Shown here: piece by piece, positions 1 through 8,939 of the stretch | How positions within the stretch are numbered: position 1 is the first letter of the stretch | Layout of the letters: every line of letters begins with the position of its first letter | Origin: Streptomyces sp. NBC_00557 | GTDB taxonomy: Bacteria > Actinomycetota > Actinomycetes > Streptomycetales > Streptomycetaceae | Assembly (NCBI RefSeq): GCF_036345995.1 | Contig: NZ_CP107796.1 | Span: 4,030,001 to 4,094,000, forward strand | DNA length: 64,000 bases | Reading direction: 5' to 3' | Position numbers and translations under genes: made by a program | The notes under the pieces: model-generated | The model's input: the letters and a program-made list of their open reading frames with translations, nothing else | What the model was told of the DNA's origin: nothing | Databases searched by the model: none

Positions 1-1181
1 CGGAGCAGATCCGCACGCCCGAGACGGCCGAGTGGACCAAGCCCCAGGGCAAGCGCGACCCGCTGGCCCTCACCAAGCAGTTCACGCCGGTCCCGCGCGG
101 CCTCGCCCTGCTCATCGGCTGCAACACCTTCCCGACCTGGAACGGCTACCCGGGCCTGTTCGCCTCCCTCGCCACCGGCAACGCGGTCCTGGTCAAGCCC
201 CACCCGCGCGCGGTGCTGCCGCTCGCGCTCACCGTGCAGATCGCGCGTCAGGTGCTCACCGAGACCGGCTTCGACCCGAACCTGGTGGCGCTGGCCGCCG
301 AGCGCCCCGGCGAGGGCATCGCCAAGACCCTCGCCACCCGCCCCGAGATCAAGATCATCGACTACACCGGGTCCACGTCCTTCGGTGACTGGCTGGAGGC
401 CAACGCCCGCCAGGCGCAGGTCTACACCGAGAAGGCCGGCGTCAACACGGTGATCGTGCACTCCACCGACGACTACAAGGGGATGCTGTCCAACCTGGCC
501 TTCTCGCTGTCCCTCTACAGCGGCCAGATGTGCACCACCCCGCAGAACCTGCTGATCCCCCGGGACGGCATCCGCACCGACGAGGGCCCCAAGACCTTCG
601 ACGAGGTCACCGCCGACCTCGCCCGCGCGGTCGACGGCCTCCTCGGCGACGACGCCCGCGCCAACGCCCTGCTGGGCGCGATCGTCAACCCGGACGTCAA
701 GGCGCGCCTGGAGGCCGCCGCCGGCCTCGGCGAAGTCGCCCTCGCCTCGCGGGAGATCACCAACCCGGACTTCCCCGGCGCGGTGGTCCGCACGCCCGTC
801 ATCGTCAAGCTGGACGGCGCCAAGCCGGATGCCGAGGCCGCCTACATGAGCGAGTGCTTCGGCCCCGTCTCCTTCGCCGTCGCCGTCGACTCCGCGCACG
901 ACGCGGTGGAGCTGCTGCGCCGCACGGTCCGCGAGAAGGGCGCGATGACGGTCGGCGCCTACACCACCGACAGCGAGGTGGAGCAGGCCGTCGAGGAAGT
1001 GTGCCTGGAGGAGGCGGCCCAGCTGTCGCTCAACCTGACCGGCGGGGTGTACGTGAACCAGACCGCCGCGTTCTCCGACTTCCACGGCTCGGGCGGCAAC
1101 CCGGCGGCCAACGCCGCGCTGTGCGACGGGGCGTTCGTGGCCAACCGGTTCCGGGTCGTGGAGGTCCGCCGCGAGGCCTAG
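1..1181 (+). CDS. paaN: Phenylacetic acid degradation protein PaaN (5' truncated by window)
   Basis: This is the last 392 codons of an aldehyde-dehydrogenase-fold protein; the reading frame is open from base 3 and the start lies outside the window. PaaN-type proteins act on aldehyde intermediates after ring opening in the aerobic phenylacetyl-CoA pathway. Visible family features are the nucleotide-binding stretch TGNAVLVKPHP, the segment YTGSTSFGDW and the catalytic cysteine context SGQMCTTPQN near residue 175 of the fragment. The C-terminal FHGSGGNPAANAA block is typical of PaaN and not of ordinary ALDHs. It runs toward paaABCDE but is separated from it by three leftward genes. Its stop overlaps the stop of the convergent methyltransferase gene in a single CTAG. 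Confidence 0.9.
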   Translation, partial: EQIRTPETAEWTKPQGKRDPLALTKQFTPVPRGLALLIGCNTFPTWNGYPGLFASLATGNAVLVKPHPRAVLPLALTVQIARQVLTETGFDPNLVALAAERPGEGIAKTLATRPEIKIIDYTGSTSFGDWLEANARQAQVYTEKAGVNTVIVHSTDDYKGMLSNLAFSLSLYSGQMCTTPQNLLIPRDGIRTDEGPKTFDEVTADLARAVDGLLGDDARANALLGAIVNPDVKARLEAAAGLGEVALASREITNPDFPGAVVRTPVIVKLDGAKPDAEAAYMSECFGPVSFAVAVDSAHDAVELLRRTVREKGAMTVGAYTTDSEVEQAVEEVCLEEAAQLSLNLTGGVYVNQTAAFSDFHGSGGNPAANAALCDGAFVANRFRVVEVRREA

Positions 1182-1930
1182 GAAGGCGTGAGCGCGCCCC
1201 CTGCGCTCCAGTGGTAGAGCGTCATCGCCACGCTCGTGGCCAGGTTGTAGCTGGAGACCTGGGGGCGCATCGGCAGGGACAGCAAGTGGCCGGCACGCGC
1301 GCGCAGTTCCGCCGACAGTCCGCTGCGCTCGGAGCCGAAGGCGAGGACGGCGTCGTCCGGGAGCCGCACGCCCCGGATGTCGTCGCCCTCGGGGTCCAGC
1401 GCGAACACCGGCCCGGGGGGCAGCTCGTCGACGTCCAGCCGCTCCACGGCGGTCGCGAAGTGCAGGCCCGCGCCGCCGCGCACCACCGTGGGATGCCAGG
1501 GGTCGAGCGTGCCCGTGGTGACCACGCCGGTCGCCCCGAAACCGGCGGCCAGCCGGATCACGGCACCCGCGTTGCCCAGGTTGCGCGGGTTGTCCAGGAC
1601 CACGACGGGCGCGGTGCGGGGCAGGTGGGCGAGCCTGCGCAGATTCGCCTCGCGTGAAGGTCGTACGGCGAGCGCGGCCACCCCGGTGGGGTGCCGCCGT
1701 GGGACGAGCGAGGCGTACGCCTCCGCGGGCACCTCGGTGAGCAGCGCGTCGAGCGCGTCCCGTACGTCCCCTGCCAGGTCCTCGGCGAGGGCGAGCGCGG
1801 CCCGCCGGTCCGTGGCGACCGCCACCGGGACCTCGGCGCCGAAACGCAGCGCGTGCTTGAGGGCGTGGAAGCCGTCCAGCAGCACGGCGTCACCGGCATG
1901 CTCACGCCAACGGATCAGCGGGTCGGTCAT
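1178..1930 (-). CDS. SpoU/TrmH-family 2'-O-ribose RNA methyltransferase
   Basis: The 250-aa product has an N-terminal substrate-binding region and a C-terminal SPOUT knot domain. Three SpoU motifs are visible: VVLDNPRNLGNAGAVIR (motif 1), FGSERSGLS (motif 2) and LPMRPQVSSYNLATSVAMTLY (motif 3). Such enzymes methylate a ribose in rRNA or tRNA using S-adenosylmethionine; the target base cannot be told from sequence. The ATG at 1930 overlaps the stop of the upstream HTTM gene by 4 bp (ATGA), so it is the third gene of a translationally coupled leftward operon. A longer open frame continues upstream but would overlap the neighbour extensively. Confidence 0.85.
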   Translation of the reverse strand: MTDPLIRWREHAGDAVLLDGFHALKHALRFGAEVPVAVATDRRAALALAEDLAGDVRDALDALLTEVPAEAYASLVPRRHPTGVAALAVRPSREANLRRLAHLPRTAPVVVLDNPRNLGNAGAVIRLAAGFGATGVVTTGTLDPWHPTVVRGGAGLHFATAVERLDVDELPPGPVFALDPEGDDIRGVRLPDDAVLAFGSERSGLSAELRARAGHLLSLPMRPQVSSYNLATSVAMTLYHWSAGGALTPS

Positions 1931-3204
1931 GCGGTGAACCCTCCCCCACGCTCGGCTGCGCTCGCGCGAGGGGACCCCCATCGGCCGTGCGCGCCGTCCT
2001 CGGAGGCGACGCCGGGGCCGTCGCCGGAAGAGCGCGGTACGGGCACCCCGCGGCCGTCATGCTCGTGCCGGACGAGCCGTCCACGCGCGCGTGCGGCCAG
2101 TGCGCCCAGCCGGCGCAGGAACGACGTCGGCAGGAAGACCGCGTCCGCGGCGATCATCGCCAGCGAGAAGAACGGCAGGCCGAGCACGACCGCGATCACC
2201 GCGTGCTCGGTCATCATCAGCGCCAGCAGGACGTTCTTGACCCGCCGGTTGAACAGGGTGAACGGAAAGGCGACCTGCACCGCGACCGTGCCGTAGGCGA
2301 CGGCCAGCATGATCGTGCCGCTGGAGGACATCAGGTCGGCGAGTCCGGGCCACGGCGAGAAGTAGTCCAGGTGGAGTGGGTAGTAGACGGCGGTGCCGTC
2401 CTGCCAGCGCGAGCCCTGGATCTTGTACCAGCCGGCCGTCGCGTAGATCAGGCACGCCTCCGCCATGATCACGAGCAGGCCGCCGTTGTGCAGGACGTTG
2501 GCGACGACGTCCAGCAGGATGCGCGGCTGCTGTGACACCGCCCGGCGGCCGACGGCCCACCACAGGCCCTGCACCGCCCAGGCCGTCCACAGCAGCGCGG
2601 GAATCAGCCAGCCGTTGCCGAACCGGCCGGTGAACGTCGCGACGAGGAGCGTCAGGCCGAACACCGACCACAGGGCGGGGCCGACCCGGTCGGCGGGCAC
2701 CCGCTCGCCACGCGCGCGTGCCGCCTCGTCGCGTGCCGTCCGCCGCGCGTCCAGGGACCACACCTGCCCGCAGCGCGTGAACACGAGGTAGAACGACATC
2801 AGGTGCAGGACGTTGTCACCGCCGTCGCCCATGAAGACGCTGCGGTTCTGCAGCGACAGCACGCCCACCATGAACAGCACGGACGCCGTCCGGGTGCGCC
2901 AGCCGAGCAGCAGCGCCGCGGCGGCGGCGATCGCCAGCGCGTAGCAGCACTCGAACCACAGCTGGCCGTGCGACCACAGCAGCGCCGTGAAGGCGTGGTT
3001 GTCGTCGGTCAGCTCCTTGGCCAGGTTCCAGCCCCAGGGGCCGGCCGGGCCGTACAGCTCCTCGCGGTGCGGGAACTCACGGAGCAGGAAGAGCAGCCAG
3101 GTCCCGGCGAAGCCGATGCGTATCACGGCGCTCTGGTACGGCCCGAGAGCCGACCCGGTGACGTTGGCGATGCCGCGCGAGAGGGTCAGGGAGAGCCGGT
3201 TCAC
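1927..3204 (-). CDS. HTTM-domain (vitamin K carboxylase-like) integral membrane protein
   Basis: A 425-aa multi-pass membrane protein with repeated hydrophobic segments across most of its length, including VIRIGFAGTWLLFLL near the start. The short signature MGDGGDNVLHLMSFYL and the ATAGWYKIQGSRWQDGTAV block resemble HTTM (horizontally transferred transmembrane) proteins, which are related to the vitamin-K-dependent gamma-carboxylase membrane domain. The biochemical role in actinobacteria is not established. The GTG at 3204 overlaps the stop of the DUF5819 gene by 4 bp. The C-terminal ~40 residues are hydrophilic and low-complexity. The tight coupling suggests the DUF5819 product is a partner subunit. 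Confidence 0.75.
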   Translation of the reverse strand: MNRLSLTLSRGIANVTGSALGPYQSAVIRIGFAGTWLLFLLREFPHREELYGPAGPWGWNLAKELTDDNHAFTALLWSHGQLWFECCYALAIAAAAALLLGWRTRTASVLFMVGVLSLQNRSVFMGDGGDNVLHLMSFYLVFTRCGQVWSLDARRTARDEAARARGERVPADRVGPALWSVFGLTLLVATFTGRFGNGWLIPALLWTAWAVQGLWWAVGRRAVSQQPRILLDVVANVLHNGGLLVIMAEACLIYATAGWYKIQGSRWQDGTAVYYPLHLDYFSPWPGLADLMSSSGTIMLAVAYGTVAVQVAFPFTLFNRRVKNVLLALMMTEHAVIAVVLGLPFFSLAMIAADAVFLPTSFLRRLGALAARARGRLVRHEHDGRGVPVPRSSGDGPGVASEDGAHGRWGSPRASAAERGGGFTA

Positions 3205-4322
3205 CGCACACCTCCCGCTGCCTCGTCGGCCGTCACGGTCCACCAGGGCAGCACACGGTAGACGGGCTTGTCGGACACGCGCTCACCGCTCCACGCCGGC
3301 GGTTGCACATTGGTGGTGCTCGAACGGATCTGCACCCGCTGGATGATCCCGTCACGGCCGGCCGGATACGTCCGGTACAGGCGCATGACCACGATCCGGC
3401 GCAGGTACTGCTCGGAGAGGGAGCCGCGCATGCCGACGGGGCGGTTGTCGGCGCTGTGCGTGGCGGTGAAGAAGTCCCAGGCCCGGCGCAACTCGTTCTG
3501 CTGGGTGTGGCTCGGCACCGGGTTGCCGTCGATCGCGGCGCCGTCCTGGGCGGAGAGGTCCGTCCAGCCGGTGGTGCGCAGCCCGCCGTCCTTCGTGCGT
3601 ACGACGGCGCGCACCTGGACGGCGATGTTCTGCTGCAGCGGGTTCGGCGCGAACAGCTTCCAGTTCTGCTCGAACTCCGGGAACACCCACTCCTCGACGG
3701 CCTTGCCGTGCTGCTTGGTCACCGTGTTGGCCGGGGCGAGGCTGAGGAACACCATCAGCAGGTGCACACAGGCGGCGACGGCGACCAGCGCGAGCGCCAG
3801 CGCCGCGGCGACCTGGTACCGGGGAGAGAGGGCGGCCACGCCGGTACGGGGGGCGGGGGGCGGCGCGGAAGCACCGGACCCGGCGGCGCTGACCGGCTGG
3901 ACGGCCCCGTCCGGCTGGGGAGAGACGGTCGGATGAGCAGACGCTCCGGGCTCGGCAGACTCGCCCGGCTGGCCGGGCCCGGCCGAGGAGGTCGCCCCGG
4001 AGGGCTCCGCGCCGGTCACACCGCCGCCCACGCCATCGGCGTCCTCCGCTCCCTTGCCCGCCGCAGCGCCCTCACCGCCCGCGGAACCGGGTGCCGCCGG
4101 GGAATCCGTGCCGGCCACGAGGTCCACCTCGGTCTGGGAATCCCCGCCGGCCACGAGGTCCACCCCGCTCTGGGAGTCCCTGCCGGCCGGGGAATGCCCG
4201 CCGGCCGTGGAATCCCGGCCGGTCAGGGCATGCAAGCCGTCCGGGGGGCTTTCCGACAGACGCGCCCCGGCCGGCCCGCCGGGGTCCTGCCGGGCCCCCG
4301 GGTCCTCGTCGTACGCGTCCAT
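3201..4322 (-). CDS. DUF5819-family single-pass membrane protein
   Basis: A 373-aa protein in three parts. The first ~160 residues are a low-complexity Gly/Ser/Ala/Pro-rich cytoplasmic segment containing a short repeat (DLVAG flanked by DS). One transmembrane helix follows (VAAALALALVAVAACVHLL). The extracytoplasmic domain contains WVFPEFEQNWKLFAPNP, a motif I associate with DUF5819, and ends in a conserved R-rich tail. Function is unknown. It is the promoter-proximal gene of the leftward operon with the HTTM protein and methyltransferase, and it diverges from paaA across a 363-bp intergenic region. The ATG at 4322 is the first good start of the family-like frame; longer open frame upstream is shadow. 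Confidence 0.7.
   Translation of the reverse strand: MDAYDEDPGARQDPGGPAGARLSESPPDGLHALTGRDSTAGGHSPAGRDSQSGVDLVAGGDSQTEVDLVAGTDSPAAPGSAGGEGAAAGKGAEDADGVGGGVTGAEPSGATSSAGPGQPGESAEPGASAHPTVSPQPDGAVQPVSAAGSGASAPPPAPRTGVAALSPRYQVAAALALALVAVAACVHLLMVFLSLAPANTVTKQHGKAVEEWVFPEFEQNWKLFAPNPLQQNIAVQVRAVVRTKDGGLRTTGWTDLSAQDGAAIDGNPVPSHTQQNELRRAWDFFTATHSADNRPVGMRGSLSEQYLRRIVVMRLYRTYPAGRDGIIQRVQIRSSTTNVQPPAWSGERVSDKPVYRVLPWWTVTADEAAGGVR
4102..4179. repeat. 36-bp tandem repeat inside the DUF5819 gene
   Basis: Two near-identical 36-bp units begin at 4102 and 4138, and a third starts at 4174 and decays within a few bases. On the coding strand they encode the 12-residue DLVAG/DS repeats of the disordered N-terminus. 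Copy number is likely to vary between strains. Confidence 0.7.
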
Positions 4323-4587
4323 TCCGCCCCGTCCCCCGTTTCGGCTCGTCGTGCGGCTCGGTGGTCCGCTCAGTGATCCGGCGCCGCAACGAGCGCCCCG
4401 TCTTTCACGTACGCCACTCGGCGTCAGCACGGAACGGTACTCAGCCCAGGCCACCCGGCGCAGCCCCGGGTACGGCCCACGGCCGTGGTCCGCGCCACGC
4501 GGGGACGGCGCCGCCCCGGCCCGACCTGGTCTCACCTGGCCTCGCGCTGTCTGTCCACAGGCCGGGCGGCGGAGTTTTCCACAGCGG

Positions 4588-4643
4588 TTGACACCCCACG
4601 GCGGCCCGGCACACCATTGATGCGCACGGACCGAACGATCGGT
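4588..4643 (+). promoter_or_regulatory. paaA promoter with PaaR-type operator
   Basis: TTGACA at 4588-4593 is followed after 18 bp by CACCAT at 4612-4617, a plausible -35/-10 pair. A palindrome at 4629-4644 (GACCGA, 4-bp spacer, TCGGTC) sits just downstream. Its core at 4630-4643 fits ACCGNNCGNNCGGT, which from memory is the core of the actinobacterial TetR-family PaaR operator. Its position over the start region fits repression relieved by phenylacetyl-CoA. No paaR gene is in the window. Two DnaA-box-like 9-mers (4552-4560, 4575-4583) lie just upstream. Confidence 0.6.
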
Positions 4644-4685
4644 CGGGACAGATGTCACCGCAGAGCCCGAGGTCAGGGGGACCGC

Positions 4686-5719
<1,034 letters not shown>

Positions 5720-5723
<4 letters not shown>

Positions 5724-6007
5724 GCACCACCGACTGGCCTCTGTGGGAGGTCTTCGTGCGCTCCCGGCGCGGCCTCTCCCACACCCACGCCGGCAGCCTG
5801 CACGCCCCGGACGCCGAGCTCGCCCTGCGCAACGCCCGCGACCTGTACACCCGCCGCGGTGAGGGCGTGTCGATCTGGGTCGTCCCGGCCGCCGCGATCA
5901 CCGCGTCCTCGCCGGACGAGAAGGACCCGTTCTTCGAGCCGGCCGCCGACAAGCCCTACCGGCACCCGACCTTCTACGAGATCCCGGAAGGGGTGAAGCA
6001 CCTGTGA
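5720..6007 (+). CDS. paaB: 1,2-phenylacetyl-CoA epoxidase subunit PaaB
   Basis: A 95-aa small subunit. It begins with the typical [20 protein letters not shown] motif, followed by [20 protein letters not shown], and ends with [14 protein letters not shown]. In the family, PaaB bridges PaaAC heterodimers and is needed for electron transfer from PaaE; it has no catalytic metal site. The ATG at 5720 overlaps the paaA stop (ATGA), so translation is coupled. Length matches the family. Confidence 0.95.
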
Positions 6008-6735
6008 CCGCCACCGGCCCCGCCACCGTCCCGGTGACCGCCGCCCTCGCCCTCGGCGACGACGCCCTGGTGCTCTCCCACCGGCTGGGCGAGTGGGCCG
6101 GACACGCCCCCGTCCTGGAGGAGGAGGTCGCCCTCGCCAACATCGCCCTCGACCTGCTCGGCCAGGCCCGGATACTGCTGTCCATGGCCGGCGACGAGGA
6201 CGAACTGGCCTATCTGCGCGAGGAACGGTCCTTCACCAACCTCCAGCTGGTCGAGCAGCCGAACGGCGACTTCGCCCACACCATCGCCCGCCAGCTGTAC
6301 TTCTCCACCTACCAGCACCTGCTCTACACCGAACTGGCCGCGGGCGACGGCCCCTTCGCGTCCCTCGCCGCGAAGGCGGTGAAGGAGGTCGCCTACCACC
6401 GCGACCACGCCGAGCAGTGGACGCTCCGCCTCGGCGACGGCACCGAGACCAGCCACGAGCGGATGCGCCGTGCCTGCACGGCGCTGTGGAGGTTCACCGG
6501 CGAGATGTTCCAGCCGGTGGAGGGCCTCGACGCCGACTGGGCGGGCCTGGACGCACGCTGGCAGGAGTCCGTCCAGGACGTGCTCCGCCGTGCCACGCTC
6601 CCGCTCCCCGAGGGTCCGCGCACCGGCGCCTGGTCGGCCGGCGCCGGCCGACAGGGCCTGCACACCGAGCCGTTCGGGCGGATGCTCGCCGAGATGCAGC
6701 ATCTGCACCGCAGCCACCCGGGGGCGACATGGTGA
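6004..6735 (+). CDS. paaC: 1,2-phenylacetyl-CoA epoxidase structural subunit PaaC
   Basis: The 243-aa product is an all-helical ferritin-like paralogue of PaaA that forms the heterodimer scaffold. Visible family stretches are LGDDALVLSHRLGEW, EEEVALANIALDLLGQAR, the aromatic run YFSTYQHLLY, and AVKEVAYHRDHAEQW. The GTG at 6004 overlaps the paaB stop by 4 bp (GTGA). The 3' end overlaps paaD by 7 bp. Stoichiometric translation with PaaA and PaaB is expected from this arrangement. Confidence 0.93.
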   Translation: MTATGPATVPVTAALALGDDALVLSHRLGEWAGHAPVLEEEVALANIALDLLGQARILLSMAGDEDELAYLREERSFTNLQLVEQPNGDFAHTIARQLYFSTYQHLLYTELAAGDGPFASLAAKAVKEVAYHRDHAEQWTLRLGDGTETSHERMRRACTALWRFTGEMFQPVEGLDADWAGLDARWQESVQDVLRRATLPLPEGPRTGAWSAGAGRQGLHTEPFGRMLAEMQHLHRSHPGATW

Positions 6736-7301
6736 CCACCACCTCCCTGGAGGCGGAGCTGCTGGAACTGGCCGGCTCGGTACCCGACCCCGAACTGCCG
6801 GTGCTCACCCTCCAGGAGCTGGGCGTGGTGCGCGCGGTGCACCTCCACGGCCCCGACACGGTCGAGGTCGAGCTGACCCCGACGTACACCGGCTGCCCCG
6901 CCATCGAGGCGATGAGCGTGGACATCGAGCGGGTGCTGCGCTCCCACGGCATGCGCGAGGTCACGGTCCGCACGGTGCTCAGCCCCGCCTGGACGACCGA
7001 CGACATCAGCCCCGAAGGGCGGCGCAAACTCCGGGAGTTCGGCATAGCTCCCCCGCGGGTGCGCGCCGCCTCCGGACCGGTGCCGCTGACGCTCGGCCCG
7101 ACCCGCACCGAGGAAGCGTCCGCCGGGAACGGGGCCGCCGGGAACGGGGCCACCGACGCCGCACTCGCCGAGCCCGTCCGCTGCCCGCACTGCGGCTCCG
7201 CCGACACCGAGCTGCTGAGCAGGTTCTCCTCCACCGCGTGCAAGGCCCTGCGCCGCTGCCTCGCCTGCCGTGAACCGTTCGACCACTTCAAGGAGTTGTG
7301 A
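6729..7301 (+). CDS. paaD: PaaD, MIP18/DUF59-type Fe-S maturation factor of the epoxidase
   Basis: The 190-aa product has an N-terminal DUF59/MIP18 domain (roughly residues 5-100) with the signatures VPDPELPVLTLQELG and TPTYTGCPAIEAM. A C-terminal zinc-ribbon-like segment carries two CxxC pairs, CPHCGSADTELLS and CLACREPFDH. PaaD is thought to help assemble the metal centre of the complex rather than be a stable subunit. Between the domains is a short repeated GNGA linker. The ATG at 6729 overlaps paaC by 7 bp, and its stop overlaps the paaE start (TGATG). Confidence 0.92.
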   Translation: MVTTTSLEAELLELAGSVPDPELPVLTLQELGVVRAVHLHGPDTVEVELTPTYTGCPAIEAMSVDIERVLRSHGMREVTVRTVLSPAWTTDDISPEGRRKLREFGIAPPRVRAASGPVPLTLGPTRTEEASAGNGAAGNGATDAALAEPVRCPHCGSADTELLSRFSSTACKALRRCLACREPFDHFKEL

Positions 7302-8365
7302 TGGCGCGCTTCCACCCGCTCCCGGTGGCCGCGGTCGACCGGATCACCGACGACTCCGTCGCCCTCACCTTCACCGTCCCGCCCGAGCTGCGCGAGGAGT
7401 ACCGGCACGCACCCGGCCAGCATCTGGCGCTGCGCCGCCGGGTCGACGGCACCGAGATACGGCGCACCTACTCGATCTGCTCCCCCGCCCCCGACCCGTC
7501 CGGTCCGGGCCCCGACACCCTGCGGGTGGGCGTGCGGATGGTGGAGGGCGGCGCCTTCTCCGCCTACGCGCTGAAGGAGATCAACGTCGGCGACGTCCTG
7601 GAGGTGATGACCCCGGCCGGCCGCTTCACGCTGGACCCGGCGCCGGGGCTGTACGCGGCGGTGGTCGGCGGCAGCGGCATCACCCCCGTGCTGTCCATCG
7701 TCTCCACGCTGCTGGCACGCGAGCCGGCGGCCCGGTTCTGCCTGATACGCAGCGACCGCACGGCGGCCTCGACGATGTTCCTGGAGGAGGTCGCCGACCT
7801 GAAGGACCGCTACCCGGAGCGGCTCCAGCTGGTGACGGTGCTCTCCCGCGAGGAGCAGCAGGCGGGCCTGCCGTCCGGACGGCTGGACCGCGAGCGGCTC
7901 ACCGGGCTGCTGCCCGCGCTGCTGCCGGTCGGCGAGGTCGCGGGCTGGTTCCTGTGCGGGCCGTACGGGCTGGTGCAGGGCGCCGAGCAGGCGCTGCGCG
8001 AGCTGGGCGTGGACCGGTCCCGCATCCACCAGGAGATCTTCCATGTGGACGCGGGCGCGCCCCCGGCCCCCAGCGCCCAGGCTCCCGTGCACAGCGCGGT
8101 CACCGCCCGCCTCGACGGGCGCGGCGGCACCTGGCCGGTGCGCGACGGCGAGACGCTGCTGGAGACGGTCCTGCGCAACCGCCCCGACGCGCCTTACGCC
8201 TGCAAGGGCGGTGTCTGCGGGACGTGCCGCGCCTTCCTGGTCTCCGGCGAGGTCCGCATGGACCGCAACTTCGCCTTGGAGAAGGAGGAGACGGAAGCCG
8301 GGTACGTCCTGGCCTGCCAGTCGCATCCGCTGACGGAACAGGTGGAGCTGGACTTCGACCGCTGA
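7301..8365 (+). CDS. paaE: 1,2-phenylacetyl-CoA epoxidase reductase PaaE
   Basis: A 354-aa NADPH-dependent reductase that passes electrons to PaaAC. Three parts are visible. An FAD-binding barrel contains RTYSICS near residue 50. An NAD(P)-binding domain contains VVGGSGITPVLS near residue 125. A C-terminal plant-type 2Fe-2S ferredoxin has CKGGVCGTC plus a distal cysteine in VLACQSHP. The ATG at 7301 is preceded in frame by a GTG at 7298, and either could be used. AGGAG at 7291-7295 is the ribosome site. It is the last gene of the operon; its stop lies in a 16-bp tandem repeat. Confidence 0.95.
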   Translation: MARFHPLPVAAVDRITDDSVALTFTVPPELREEYRHAPGQHLALRRRVDGTEIRRTYSICSPAPDPSGPGPDTLRVGVRMVEGGAFSAYALKEINVGDVLEVMTPAGRFTLDPAPGLYAAVVGGSGITPVLSIVSTLLAREPAARFCLIRSDRTAASTMFLEEVADLKDRYPERLQLVTVLSREEQQAGLPSGRLDRERLTGLLPALLPVGEVAGWFLCGPYGLVQGAEQALRELGVDRSRIHQEIFHVDAGAPPAPSAQAPVHSAVTARLDGRGGTWPVRDGETLLETVLRNRPDAPYACKGGVCGTCRAFLVSGEVRMDRNFALEKEETEAGYVLACQSHPLTEQVELDFDR

Positions 8366-8411
8366 GACGGGCGACCGCCGAGACGGGCGACCGCCGAGAC
8401 GTGCGACCGCT
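8364..8411. repeat. Three copies of a 16-bp tandem repeat at the paaE stop
   Basis: Units start at 8364, 8380 and 8396; the first two are identical and the third has two changes. The first unit overlaps the paaE stop codon. No terminator-quality hairpin is evident here. The rest of the gap to 8540 holds no gene I can support. Confidence 0.75.
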
Positions 8412-8540
8412 CACGTGCGCGACGGCCGAGACGCGCGTACGCCGCCTCGGCGTGAGCCGGCTCCGCGAGGCCGGGCGGGCGGGCGGGTGCCGCAGATCAC
8501 CGCGCGGCCCGGACAGCAGGGATGAGACAGCAGGGGTGAG

Positions 8541-8888
8541 CTACAGGACGAAGCCCGGCCGGCCGTCGTCCGTGATCACCGGGCGGCCCTTCGCCTCCCA
8601 GACCTGCATGCCGCCGTCGACGTTCACCGCGTCGATGCCCTGCTGGACCAGGTACATGGTGACCTGCGCCGAGCGGCCGCCGGAACGGCAGATGACGTGC
8701 ACACGGCCATCCTGCGGGGCGGCCTCGGTCAGCTCGCCGTAGCGGGCCACGAACTCGCTGAGGGGGATGTGCAGCGCTCCCTCGGCGTGGCCCGCCTGCC
8801 ACTCGTCGTCCTCGCGGACGTCCAGCAGGAAGTCGCCGTCCTTGAGGTCCGTGACCTCGACCGTGGGCACACCAGCTCCGAAGTTCAT
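8541..8888 (-). CDS. Single-domain rhodanese-like sulfurtransferase
   Basis: A 115-aa protein made of one rhodanese domain. The motif LLDVREDDEWQAGHAEGALHIPL is followed by the active-site loop ICRSGGRSAQ, whose cysteine is the predicted persulfide carrier. It ends with the usual VVDGGM-like segment (NVDGGMQVWEAKGRPV). The ATG at 8888 gives family length. Substrate is not predictable; it may be thiosulfate or a protein persulfide. It is transcribed leftward toward, and convergent with, paaE. Confidence 0.85.
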   Translation of the reverse strand: MNFGAGVPTVEVTDLKDGDFLLDVREDDEWQAGHAEGALHIPLSEFVARYGELTEAAPQDGRVHVICRSGGRSAQVTMYLVQQGIDAVNVDGGMQVWEAKGRPVITDDGRPGFVL

Positions 8889-8939
8889 GCCCCCGACGCT
8901 ACCCGAAGGACCCGGGGTCCGGCCGAACCGAGCCGCGGC

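Noticed and set aside
530..1657. Long plus-strand frame crossing paaN and the methyltransferase
   Set aside because: It is out of frame with both recognised genes, Arg/Gly/Pro-rich, and typical of GC-rich shadow frames.
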